DNA of 64,000 bases from Ianthella basta (Eukaryota; Porifera; Demospongiae; Verongiida; Ianthellidae), in contig OZ025875.1 in the NCBI GenBank assembly GCA_964019415.1, positions 3,816,411 to 3,880,410 on the forward strand, in the 5' to 3' direction. The position numbers and the translations under genes are program-made. Of this stretch, positions 50,178-61,700 are shown in pieces. The stretch's first letter is position 1. Every line of letters starts with the position of its first letter. The notes under the pieces are model-generated. The model did no database searches and was not told the origin of the DNA. It saw only the letters and a list, made by a program, of their open reading frames with translations.

Positions 50178-51284
50178 ACAGCAGCAATTCACCGGAGCAG
50201 AAAGGCGCAGGAAGACCAGTTTTCAACACACAGTGAAGGAAACCAGGAGTTCCACTCACTCAGACATCCCTAATACATAATTATGTTATGCGTGTCGGAT
50301 CGGTCACAGCACACTACGTATCTCGTGTGTCCCCCAGCCCATGCAGAGCTCAACAATAAGCACAATACAGTGGATAATGATAATGTTCCAGGTCAGGTTA
50401 CACAGGGTCAGGTTGCAATGGACGCTCACCAAATGTCAATGAAAGTGAACCGTGTGAACTTGAATTCCTTCACATTTGGTGACAGGTGTGTTATGTAGTA
50501 CAGAGTCCGCGGAGGGTTTGTTGATAATACACACGATACACACTCCCTTCCACTGAACACAGACCAACTTGTACAAGTGCTGCATGTCAACAGTTGCGTG
50601 CACCCTATCTGTACGGCTGTGTATGTACGTATGTACGTACATGCACTAAACCCCATGTGTCCAGTGTCATGAGGATAGGTTACAGTAGGGGTCATGTCAT
50701 ACCTCTCCAGTCCAACAGCATGAGAGCGCACATGATGCCAGTGTCACGTTGGGCCACATACACGCTATAAACTATGAATGTAAGGAAAAGGATGTCTTAG
50801 TACAGTGCCCACTGTGTTTCCGATTCGCCGTCGCTAACATTTACACTCTTATGATTGTCATTCGTCATCCGCAGTGGGCCTGCTAGTCCGGGCTGGCGTG
50901 CACCGGACAGCCCGTAAGGTTTTAGCGGACCGATACTGACCCGACTGTGTACGCAGCTCCTTAAATGTTGCACCTTACGCACGTTACTGCAGGCATGCGC
51001 GTATATAAACACAAATAACACACCATGCTACTTCATCTGCCTTAACACACACTCATTGTATGCTTCAATGCTCGGCTCAAGGTCGGCAGAGGTGAGAAGT
51101 TAAATGTCTAACCTTGTGATTCTTCCGGCTCTTTCTTCTGAGAAGCGACTTCGACTAGGTCTACGTTAACTCTTTCGTCATCTCTCCGCTGACTCAATCC
51201 CCCTCCACTGCAGTCTATCACGAAGGGGCTGGCTAGGAGAAGGAAGGCCCACAACGCACCGCGCGCTAGGTGGCGTTGCCTCAT
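41240..51284 (-). CDS. STIM1: stromal interaction molecule (ER calcium sensor)
   Basis: Nine exons (51113-51284, 46486-46577, 45943-46172, 45429-45544, 44880-45054, 44394-44556, 42990-43133, 42403-42500, 41240-41981) give 643 residues (human STIM1 685). In order: signal peptide (GALWAFLLLASPFVI); EF-hand loop DDDEDGEVEIKE (74-85) with Asp at 1, 3 and 5 and Glu at 12; SAM domain (SEVYNWSTTEVVHWLIHTV to LFGPPT, about 120-203); TM helix (209-228); short coiled coil; CAD/SOAR (317 to about 420: LEGEVEALQTIPDHYYMLLQ, KKSFLSSL, ALQDTDHKI, GLEEFNERW); and a Ser/Pro-rich tail. STIM senses ER calcium and opens Orai channels at ER-plasma-membrane contacts. Oddities: coiled coil 1 is interrupted by an S/P/M-rich exon, and the C-terminal polybasic lipid-binding tail of vertebrate STIMs is absent. 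One gene stands for STIM1 and STIM2. Confidence 0.93.
43379..43546. mobile_element. Tc1/mariner-like MITE, copy 4 (3' end truncated)
   Basis: It starts TACAGAGGAACCTGTCTAAG and keeps the shared interior (GGAAGCCACCTTTCTAAAAC, then GGTGGCTGCGTTA), but the right end is lost. STIM intron 6. Confidence 0.65.
44600..44850. repeat. degenerate ~32-bp minisatellite
   Basis: Seven or so imperfect copies built from CTTGTGAC-TACCATG-TTACAACCACATGACA, in STIM intron 5. It creates a repetitive minus-strand open frame with no independent coding evidence. Confidence 0.65.
45740..45816. repeat. (CA)n microsatellite
   Basis: CA run with CG interruptions, in STIM intron 3. Confidence 0.9.
46200..46256. repeat. 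GGGGA tandem repeat
   Basis: About 11 units of GGGAG/GGGGA in STIM intron 2, about 30 bp upstream of exon 3 (a CCCCT tract on the coding strand). Confidence 0.85.
46923..47098. mobile_element. Tc1/mariner-like MITE, copy 5
   Basis: 176 bp, the cleanest copy: CAGTGGGACCTGTTTAAGAC / GTCTTAAG-type ends closing with GACAGGTTCCACTG, and TA on both sides. Confidence 0.85.
47585..48537. mobile_element. non-autonomous hAT-like element (CAGGGGCGTAGGAAC ends)
   Basis: About 950 bp with inverted ends CAGGGGCGTAGGAAC / GGTTCCTACGCCTATG followed by G-rich / C-rich stretches. The flanking direct repeat TTCAAT extends to 8 bp with one mismatch (TTCAATCA / TTCAATTA). No transposase frame was recognised. 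Confidence 0.65.
48976..49125. mobile_element. short inverted-repeat element
   Basis: 150 bp with ends GTGTTCTCCCCAG / CTGGGGAGAACAC, 13 of 13 paired. Target duplication unclear. Confidence 0.6.
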
Positions 51285-51427
51285 CTCGTCACTCGAGAGA
51301 AGATGGAAGTTGGAACGTGGTGGTTTTCTATAGGACAATGGGACTTGGAATTAATCCGCACACTGAAACAACGGTAACGGAAACAGGTTAGCTCTTTCTA
51401 ACGCGCTTCCTTCAGTCAGTGGTGAGC
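51285..51427. promoter_or_regulatory. divergent promoter STIM / NFXL1
   Basis: 143 bp between opposite start codons. It contains ATAGGACAATGGGAC (reverse-complement CCATTGTCC, CCAAT-box-like). Confidence 0.55.
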
Positions 51428-54400
51428 ATGGCTTGGACAAGCAGTGACTCAAGGCCAGCCTATCTTGGCCGGGGGAGAGGACGAGGGACAGAAGGAAATG
51501 GTACCAAGGCACGCCAAGCCGCGAGCCACTTTAGTCCTGGGGCAAACGCCTCCATTTGGACCAGCCAGCTGAAAGAATCCGATGAGATGAAAGAGTATCA
51601 CATGTCTCCCACACGTGGGAGCGAGGATGTAGCAGATGAGGAGACAGAGGACGGAGACCAACTGGATAGCATTCTTTTTCGCTTGTTGCAAAGCTACGCT
51701 GTGCAAGCCGAGAATGAAGAAGGTCATTTATTCTCTCTTGTCAAATTTACTAATAATAAGACTTGTATGCCACTGTCACTGCAGTACACTGTAGATGAGC
51801 TTTATTGGGTAGATACAAAATGATACAAGTAAGAGTATAATTATAATAGTTTTAAATATCCATGCCAAGAACTAATTATATTTTATATGTAAATTCTTGG
51901 TACAATTGAAATTGTACCAAGCACAGTGTATGCTGTATTTTGTATTGATATGTACCATATTGATGTATACCATATTGATGTGTACCATATTGATGTATAC
52001 CATATTGATGTGTACCATATTGATATGTACCATATTGATATGTACCATATTGATGTGTACCATATTGATGTGTACCATATTGATATGTACCATATTATTG
52101 ATATGTAGTCTCGCGCGCCAGCCCCTATTTCCCTTATTGCGCAATAATAGGGGCTGGCGTGCGAGACTAATTGATATGTACCATTATGATATGTGCCATA
52201 TTGATGTGTACCATATTGATATGTACCATATTGATATGTGCCATATTGATGTGTACAGTCGAAGGGTACCATGACTGGACGCTGCTGTCTTACCTCTGAT
52301 TTGTAATACCTGGTAGTGAATTGCTGTGCAAATGTTTTTTAAAGGTCCTTAGAGCTACTAGAACTTCTTAGAGCAGTATGTTCTGAGCCTCCAAGCATGC
52401 ATCCTATATAGGTGAAGTGATTTGAAGGGATATGGCATAGAGACTTGTTCCTACTCATAGGGTATTCCAGGGTTTCTGTAGTTTCTGTAGTGGTAGCTTG
52501 GAGCCGATTATCACCTAGCAGAAGTTCTATTACTCTGGACATTTTGGCCTCTTAATTAAGCATTCGCAAGCTGATAAACAGTTTATTAGATGAAATTGAA
52601 TGGACAATACAATGGTATCGTGTTTCAGCATGATTTTATCTCTTGGATTTCTGTCTTTCTATCCTTTTTCTTGCACCAATAAGTTGCCTCCTCTTTCCTT
52701 CTTCATTATCTGTCACATAGTACCTTTCTGGCCTCCAACCCACAGGCTCTGTGCACTCTCTGAAACAGAAGATGAATGAGGTGGTGTCCTCCGGAGCTGC
52801 CTCCTGCCTGGTCTGCTACTCTGCTATAAAGAGAACCAACCCTGTGAGTCCACTTGTCTCTGAAGATGTGAAATGACAAGCAGGAATGTGTTCAATACTG
52901 TTCTTAGTGTACTCTTCCCTCCTTGTTCCATCCCTACATGCACGACCACTGCAAGCCTTCCTTACTTTATCTATACATATGTATATCAACTTTTTGTCTA
53001 AGGATCATTTCTGGTTTTAGTAGTATATTATAGGCAATTATACAGTATAAATGGGACAAAGAGACTTGAATTGATGCACTCATTTCATAGACAGCCTCTT
53101 AATTGCTATCTGCAAATGCACTGTTACAGGCTGATTCATTGGGGAACAGTCTTCGTGGAAGTGGTGTGGTGTGTAGTGGAAGAAACATCACTGGGTATGC
53201 CTAACAATGTACATGACAAGTATGCGTATACTAATACGTAGTACGATGAACGAAACTTCAAAGTATTTTGTGCCTTTCAAGAGAAGGCTCTAAAGTGCAA
53301 TACCAACATTTGTCCCAGCTCTGATTATATCTTACAAGTTGCCTTTATCTTTGGCATGACTCACTGGTCATGGCACTGTGTGAGAAGTGTGGACCCACCT
53401 ACCTTGTACAAAGGCATACTCAATAGCGGACTAATTTAACCTGAATGAGGTAACAGCACTGTAGCATGCACGATAGATAAAGGCGTGATGGATGAGTAAC
53501 TGTTCGGTGAGATTCTTGGTAGGTACTTAACACCATTGTTGCATAGTTCCAGAGTGGCCAGTTTCTTTGCCTCTCACCATCACCTCATACGCTGTCACCT
53601 AATTGTTGTTTAGTCTACCTAATTCTGTGCATTGATCATAAGTCTCATAAGATACAATTTATCATCTTATTCTCACAACATCCGCCTGTTCGTACGCTGC
53701 CCCCTTCCCAATCTATACTATCACATCTCCCTTTAGATATTTAGAAACTTAATCTTTTGAACCTTTTCCCTTTCTCCTAGTTCCTGTGTGTTTAATCTTA
53801 CACTCCACCTCCATTTGTATGTTTCATGCTCTCCCTTCCCCTTCCCCATCCCCCCTCCCCTCCCCCATCCCCTCCCCCATCCCCTTCCCCTCCCCCTCCG
53901 GCCCTGTTGCAGGTGTGGAGTTGCTTCCAGTGTCACTGTGTCCTGCACCTCCAGTGCATCCAGCAGTGGGCCAAGGACAGCACAGAGGCACAGCAGAGGG
54001 GCATGCACACCAAACTCTTCCCAGGACATGCAGTCACCTGGACCTGGTCAGTGTGCCAACCTCCTGCAGCTTACCCTGAGCACGAGATACATAGGGGCTA
54101 GCGTGCTAGACTATATACACTCCATAGATGCTAGCTTGTCTCAGATGGTGCTCTGTCTTGTGTTACATGTGCACTCCAATCTTTTGTGTAGTCCCAAGTG
54201 TCGACTGGAGTACCAATTGAAGGACATCCCCTCAAAGTACCTCTGCTACTGTGGCAAAAAGGTGGGCCGTGCTTACGGACAGCTTCTAATGTGGAAATTG
54301 TGGAAACTGTGTATGCCCATATGTTAATGTGCTATTGGATCTGTTCAATGAGAATACTGTATATGCCAGATACCTGTCTGCTTTTAGCAGCCAGACTGCT

Positions 54401-56938
54401 CTGTCTAAAAGAGCAGTTGCACTGTGTATTGCACCTCAGCACAGCACAGCTACGTACATACATACATACATACGTATGTAGCACTACTTGCCTACAGTTG
54501 TCAGACATGCAGGTGTGACTGTTGCATCAAGCCTAGGCTAGAGTGGCATTTGATTCTTGCAACAGAGGTGGTCCAACAGGGTGGTCCAACAGGGTGGTCC
54601 AGCAGAGGTGGTCCAACAGAGGTGGTCCAACAGAGGTGGTCCAACAGAGGTGGTCCAACAGAGGTGGTCCAACAGGGGTGGTCCAACAGAGGTGGTCCAA
54701 CAGAGGTGGTCCAACAGAGGTGGTCCAACAGAGGTGGTCCAACAGAGGTGGTCCAACAGAGGTGGCCCAAGGGGGTGGTCCAACAGAGTGAACTACTTGG
54801 GATATACAAATAGCAAGACATGGAAGTAGCATCAAGCACATTTGAATACTGAATGCTATTTGACCACCAATGTGAAACAGATGGCATGTGTGCACGGTGC
54901 ATGAGTGATATGCGTGTGGTGCTGTGCGCATGTCCACTATCTCACTTGCTTTGTGTCAATTTATTTCAGGTTAACCCACCCAATGACCCATGGCTTCTTC
55001 CTCATTCGTGTGGAGAGGTGTGTAAAAAAGCACTCCACTGTGGCCACCTCTGCAACCTCCTTTGCCATCCTGGTGAGCCTCTTCTTGTGTAGCAACATTC
55101 AACCCCTGGGGGTGGGGGTGAGGGGATCCAGAGGGCGACTAAATGGAAGACCGCTGCTTGCCCATGGATTGTATAGCCGTAGTACTTTCATATTGTGGCA
55201 GTTGAGATGAAGTATGCAGTCAATGGAAGCTGAGGTTTCAGTCCTTTGTTGTTAGTGTTGCGACGTTCTCATAAATGTTTCCCCACTGTATTAGTAGTCT
55301 TACGTAGCCAGACCGCTTTCCAGGGGAAAGGGTCTGGTACCGGCAATGCCTATGCGCCACTTGTGCAGATACCCCCCAGAACTAGGGGGTAATAATTGCA
55401 TTCCATGCCCAAGCCTTATCAGGCAACCGCTCGCCCACAACTACCGGTGTTCCGCAAGCCGTGGCAATGAAGGCCACGAATCAATCGGCGTGTAGCAGGC
55501 TGCTACGAAAAGGCTTTGCGAAGCGAAATCGCTCGATCTGCAAAGGCTAAATACTCAGCACCAAACAAATCATGGCCTTCATTCCACGGCTTGTACAACA
55601 TCAGTAGTTGTAGGTGGGCGGTTGCTTGGTAACGCATGGGCACAGAAAGCAATTATCACCCCCTAGTTCCGGGGGGGTCTCTGCACAAGCAGCGCATAGG
55701 CAATGTACCAGACCCTTTCCCCTTGGAAAGCAGTCTGGCTATGTGAGACTACTGTATTAGCCCCCCTCCCCCCCAGGCCTAAAATGGCAACATAGTGCTT
55801 GCTGAATTGGTACTCACTTGATGAATATGGCCCATTCCTGCCATTAAAATGGTGGGAATGGTGGAGCGCGTGACAAGTATATATTGGTGTAATTGTTATT
55901 TCGTTGAAGGAATTCAATTGAAAAGGCGATAACAGCAAGAAAACAAGCAACGGAGAAGATGAGATATTGGAAGAAGCCATCAGATATGTTATTGTAGTAT
56001 CTCTAAGAAGTGCCCAGAAGGTTGGGACAAGGAAGTGAGCCGAATGGGCTCCAATCTACCAATGTGCTGAAGGAGAAGAGGTGGAAGACAGTGCCAGAAA
56101 CATTTATTCTGATACATTTTGTATACATTGTTTCTACTATTTCTTCTGACATATTATTGGCCTTACTGTACTTCTTCCACAACTGATGTTAGTTATTGTG
56201 TGTGGGTCTGAGAGGGGGAACCAAAATGACCAGAGGGGGGGGGAAATTCAGCGACCAAATTGGTTCCTAGGGTAACCAATTTGGTTGCTGTTTTGGATTC
56301 TGGGGTACCTAATTGGTGAGGGGCCAGATTTGGCATGAGAAAGTCCCACTTATTGCATGGGACAGCCACACTTGTACTGTGACAATCCAGTGCACATTGT
56401 ATGTATGTGGGTTTAGTATTCATTAGTACACAGAACTGTGGAAGTGTTATTATGTACAGTATATATTATATGTGTGGGCAATGTTACAGTATGTATTCTG
56501 TGTGTGGCTTTGTTGCAGTATATATTGTGTGTGTGGCATTGTTACAGTACGTAGTGACTATTCCTCTGTTTGCAATGCGAGTTCTTCCTCTGTCCTTCCC
56601 TTCCTTCACGGCACTGTAATTATTATTATGCTTCCCTTTTGCTCCTTGCTTCCCCATTCCCTTCAATCAGGTCCTTGCCCTCCGTGCCCCAAAACTGTCA
56701 GCGTGGCATGTTTCTGCCGTAAGGGTGGAGTCCAGGTGAGGCGGTGCTGCTCGCGAGGGTGGTCCTGTGGGCGTGCCTGCCGGAAGGTGTTGCCCTGTGG
56801 ACTGCACACCTGCGAGGAGTACTGTCATGAAGGTGGGCTGAATGGATGGCCAGGGACTTGGGTTGTGTCTGACACGTTTTATAACATGCTGAGTTACTGT
56901 TGGAAGACGGAAGAGGAATGTTGAATGGTCTCTTACAG

Positions 56939-56996
<58 letters not shown>

Positions 56997-58657
56997 GTGT
57001 GTGTGTGCATGTGTATGCTGTGTGTGTGAGTGTCACACCGGAAATAACTTTGAATGTAAACTCACAGTGCATACAGTATGTCATAGCAAGTAGCTTACTT
57101 GAGCAAACTCAGCATACAGTAGATACTGTGTGGGGTAGAGAGAAGTCATGATTCTTCTGAGATGTTGCCTGGTGTGTGTGTGTACGTGTGGTGGCCCCTG
57201 TCCTCATATGTGCGTAAGTATCAGTTCTTGTTACTTGGCCTCTCGGCAGGGAGCTGTCCGCCTTGTGGTGAGCTTGTTGAGCAGACTTGTGTCTGTGGCA
57301 AGGAATTGAAACAGATGCAGTGTGGCACAGCATCGTGGCACTGCTCCAATGTGAGCTTGAAAGAACTCCACAACTTTCACCTTTCCTACATGTGCAATGC
57401 ACATGCCAAAACCTAACACAACAGCGTGATATTATGTGATACATGTAGGCTATGCTGCATGTTAGTACGTACGTACAGTATGTGCACATGCATGCACTTA
57501 CTGTACGTTCATACAATTGTAGTTGCCACTGTTCATACATAGATTTGGCATCCTTTGTGCATACGTATGTACAATGTACATACACATACAGTGGGACCTG
57601 TCTAAGACAGCCACCTGTGGGCCAGTTGTAACTGGCTTTTAGTGAGAGGTGTCTGCATTGCAGAGGTAATGTAGGCTGCAATGTTTTAGTGCTATGTTTG
57701 TGACATTTGGGCCCAGGGAGACTGGCTGTTTAGAGAGGTGGCTGCATTATACAGTGCCATCTTAGACTGGTTCCTTTGTACAGTGGTTATTGCCACTGTG
57801 TGCAACTTTAGTGTCAAATCATCCTTCTCTCTTCCACTCAGCCGTGTAGTGCTGCCCTGCCTTGTGGCAAACACTTCTGTGACAAGGTATGTATGTAAGT
57901 GTGTTAAGTACACGACACACACAGCTGGTTGTCCCACTAAGTGACACTGTGCTGGCTGTGGCCTCGTCAGCCTGTTGGTGTCTCCTCAGGGTCTTCTTGC
58001 TGTTATTACGTTCGTAGTTGTTGTCTTTCTCTCTTCCTATGCTGCTGTGTAGATCTGTCACAAAGGTCCATGTGGAGACTGCCCAAAGTCTGGTTCCAGA
58101 ACATGTCCTTGTGGCAAGTCAGGTGTGTGTGTGTGGGGAGTGTTTGTGTGTGTGTGTGCATGCGTGAAGTACGTCAGTGGTAGTGGATCTGTGTATCACA
58201 TTAGCTTTTCTTTTACACACATGCATGCATGCACTCGTGTACACATGCATGTACACATGCATACACACATGCACGCATGCGTTCCCTCACACTTTCTACA
58301 AGAACAATCATGATGCTACAGTAAGCACATGTGTCTGCGGCCTCCCTGCTCCAGACTACCGTCATTACCTTGTCTCAGATTTAGTGTATATGACCGCTAC
58401 AGATCAATCACCTCCTCCCCCACCTCTTCCCCCACCCCTCTCCCTCCCACCTCCTCCCCCTCCTTCACCCACCCCCTCCCCCTCCCCCTCCCCCCACCCC
58501 CTCCCCCTCCCCTCTCCAGCCTACCCTGAGCTGCAGTGTACAGAGGAGTCTCCCACATGTGGTGATACCTGTGGCAAGGCTCTTCCCTGCGGTGAGCACC
58601 ACTGCATGCAGCGCTGCCACACAGGAGACTGTGAGACGGTGAGTGTGGCATTCAGTG

Positions 58658-58729
<72 letters not shown>

Positions 58730-61700
58730 GTATGTGTCCATGTGGCGCTGCTCCTACGTATTTGCCAATGTCCAGTGTCGACAGTTTTGTGTGAAGATGT
58801 GTCGCTGTGGAAAGAAGGAGAAGTCAGTATTGTGCTCATCCGAGTACTTGTGTGACGTTAAGTGTACCAAGCTGAGGCAGTGTGGGAGTCACCAGTGCAA
58901 GAGGAAGGTGGGCGGGGCAGCAATGCGGCCATGGGGAGTGGTAGAGGAAGGGAACGCCTCTTGTACAGGACATCTTACTTACTGACAACTGATCACGATG
59001 CTTGTATCGCTATAACTCTGTTTCTGTGTATGCTTTTCTCTTCTTCTGTGTTTTCTTCCATGCTGTATCCTCTTATAGGCAAGTTTTAATAATATTATTT
59101 TCTCTTCTTTGCCTAAAACTCTTCCTTGTTCCTCTCATGTATTTCACCTTACTCCTGTGTCGCTTACTCCCCAGTGGTCTGCTGTCACACACTGTCTCCC
59201 TCCTCCATTGGCTTGTTCCTCACTTTAGCCTTCCTTCCATCTTTCCCCCCCCCCCCCCTCCCCCCAGTGCTGTGATGGTAACTGCCCACCGTGTGAGCAG
59301 AACTGCAACAAGACGTTGTCCTGCAGGAAACACAAGTGTGCTGCCCCATGTCACCTCGGTGAGAGAAGGCCTCTTCCAGCTAGTGTGCTGTAGTGTGTGC
59401 GGAATGTACAAGAAGGACTGATGTGATGGAGGCTCATACATAGCATGTAGCTACGTATGCACATATCTACATAGCTACTGTACATAGCTACTTAGCTACG
59501 TACATACATGTGTACGTATGTATGTATGTATTACGTACATACCTACATAGCTGTGTTAATGATGAACAAGGCAAGGAAACAGTTCTGAGCAAGGTATACA
59601 GCACAGTTCTAGATGATGCAGGGCATTTGACCCAAATGTATTTGTCAACTGCTGTACAGCTTCTGTATTGCAGTTGGCAAATGCGGACCTTCAGGTCAAA
59701 CTGTTCTGCATCATGGATTATTTGTCTTGTGCAAGAATGACTGAAATGAGGAGCTGTCTATCTGTTTGTCCTTCTGCACACCTGCATCCATGTTGCAGGC
59801 CCATGTTATCCTTGTTCGCTGACAGTGGACGTCAAGTGCGCTTGTGGCAAGGCAAAGATCACTGTCCCTTGTGGCTGTGAGAGAGAGACACACCCTCCAA
59901 AGTGCATGGAGAAGTGCAGGTACTTGATTGCTAGCATACCTTCACTGTGTTACCCCTACCCAGTGCTGCATGCATGCAACCATGTACAGTACTCCAGTGG
60001 TAGATATGTACGTATATGCAAGTATTTGTGTTCACTGGCTTGGATAACTGGATCTATAGTGTGCATTGACTGTAAGGTGATTTGAGGGTAGTTTCTTGTG
60101 ATTTTGGTCTTGTTTGACTTCATTTGTATGTTAGCACTTGTGTTCTCACATAATGCTGGTGCAGCACGGCTTGGTGCTGTGTTCGTGCATGTGGTTGGGC
60201 TAAGACCTCGATACTGGTGACCCTCACAGCATATTCCCTCCACTCATGTTCTTCTACACAGGACTCCTCCGTCCTGCCATCATCAAGAGAGGAAGGTAAG
60301 TGCTACAAGGACTGTCATTTCCGTACATGTTAGTGTATATACTAGTATGTAGATTGAGTGCAGTTGTGATTGTGGTGTGAGGAAAGGTGGGTTGGGTAGT
60401 GGCAGGGTAAGCATGTGCTGTACGTACAGTAGGTAAGGGTATGCAATGTGGTGCCTGCTTGCATGTATGACGTCTGCTGACCCACTGTAAGATGGTTCCC
60501 TCTCTCTGCCTCCCTTCTACCTCCCCTCTGCCTCCCTTCTACCTCCCCTTTGCCTCCCTTCTGCCTCCCCTCTGCCTCCCCTCTGCCTCCCTTCTGCCTC
60601 CCCTCTGCCTCCCCTCTACCTCCCCTCTGCCTCCCTTCTGCCTCCCCTCTGCCTCCCCTCTGCCTCCCTTCTGCCTCCCTTCTACCTCCCCTCTCCCTCC
60701 CCTCTCCTTCCCTTCTACCTCCCCTCTGCCTCCCCTCTGCCTCCCCTCTGCCTCCTTTCTACCTCCCCTCTGCCTCCCCTCTGCCTCCCTTCTACCTTCC
60801 GTCTGCCTCCCCTCTGCCTCCCTTCTGCCTCCCCTCTGCCTCCCCTCTGCCTCCATTCTGCCTCCCTTCTACCTCCCCTCTCCCTCCCCTCTCCTTCCCT
60901 TCTATCTCCCCTCTGCCTCCCTTCTACCTCCCCTCTGCCTCCCCTCTGCCTCCCCTCTGCCTCCCTTCTACCTCCCCTCTGCCTCCCTTCTACCTCCCTT
61001 CTACCTCCCCTCTGCCTCCCTTCTGCCTCCCCTCTGCCTCCCCTCTGCCTCCCTTCTACCTCCCCTCTGCCTCCCTTCTACCTCCCTTCTACCTCCCCTC
61101 TGCCTCCTTTCTACCTCCCCTCTGCCTCCCCTCTACCTCCCCTCTGCCTCCTTTCTACCTCCCCTCTGCCTCCCCTCTGCCTCCCTTCTACCTTCCGTCT
61201 ACCTCCCCTCTCCCTCCCCTCTCCTTCCCTTCTACCTCCCTTCTGCCTCCCTTCTACCTCCCCTCTGCCTCCCCTCTACCTCCCCTCTGCCTCCCCTCTG
61301 CCTCCCTTCTGCCTCCCTTTTACCTCCCCTCTCCCTCCCCTCTCCTTCCCTTCTACCTCCCTTCTGCCTCCCTTCTACCTCCCCTCTGCCTCCCCTCTAC
61401 CTCCCCTCTGCCTCCCTTCTACCTCCCCTCTGCCTCCCCTCTACCTCCCCTGTGCCTCCCTTCTACCTCCCCTCTGCCTCCCCTCTGCCTCCCTTCTACC
61501 TCCTCTCTACCTCCCTTCTACTGTACCTCCCCAAGCCACATCGTTGCCACTTTGGTCCTTGTCCTCCTTGCCGGCAGACCTGCCTCAAGCCCCTGAGCTG
61601 TGGTCACTCCTGTAACTCCCTCTGCCACTCAGAGCCTACTGTCAAGCCATCCCTGCAGAGAACACACTCCTCCAAGCGAAAAGGCTCTCAGCCTGTGGAA

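Larger units (their letters stand above)
46578..51112 (-). other. STIM intron 1 (4.5 kb)
   Basis: The largest intron of the window. It carries a Tc1-like MITE (46923-47098) plus a decayed one (about 47390-47490), a hAT-like element (47585-48537), a 150-bp inverted-repeat element (48976-49125) and a short GT run near 50150. No nested gene was recognised. Confidence 0.6.

Noticed and set aside
51872-52272. [10 protein letters not shown] / [10 protein letters not shown] repetitive proteins
   Set aside because: Translations of the 15-bp ACCATATTGAT array in NFXL1 intron 1.
54501-54937. Overlapping repetitive frames on both strands (GGPTEVVQQ / LDHLCWTTS)
   Set aside because: 14-bp minisatellite in NFXL1 intron 4; open in every frame on both strands with no homology.
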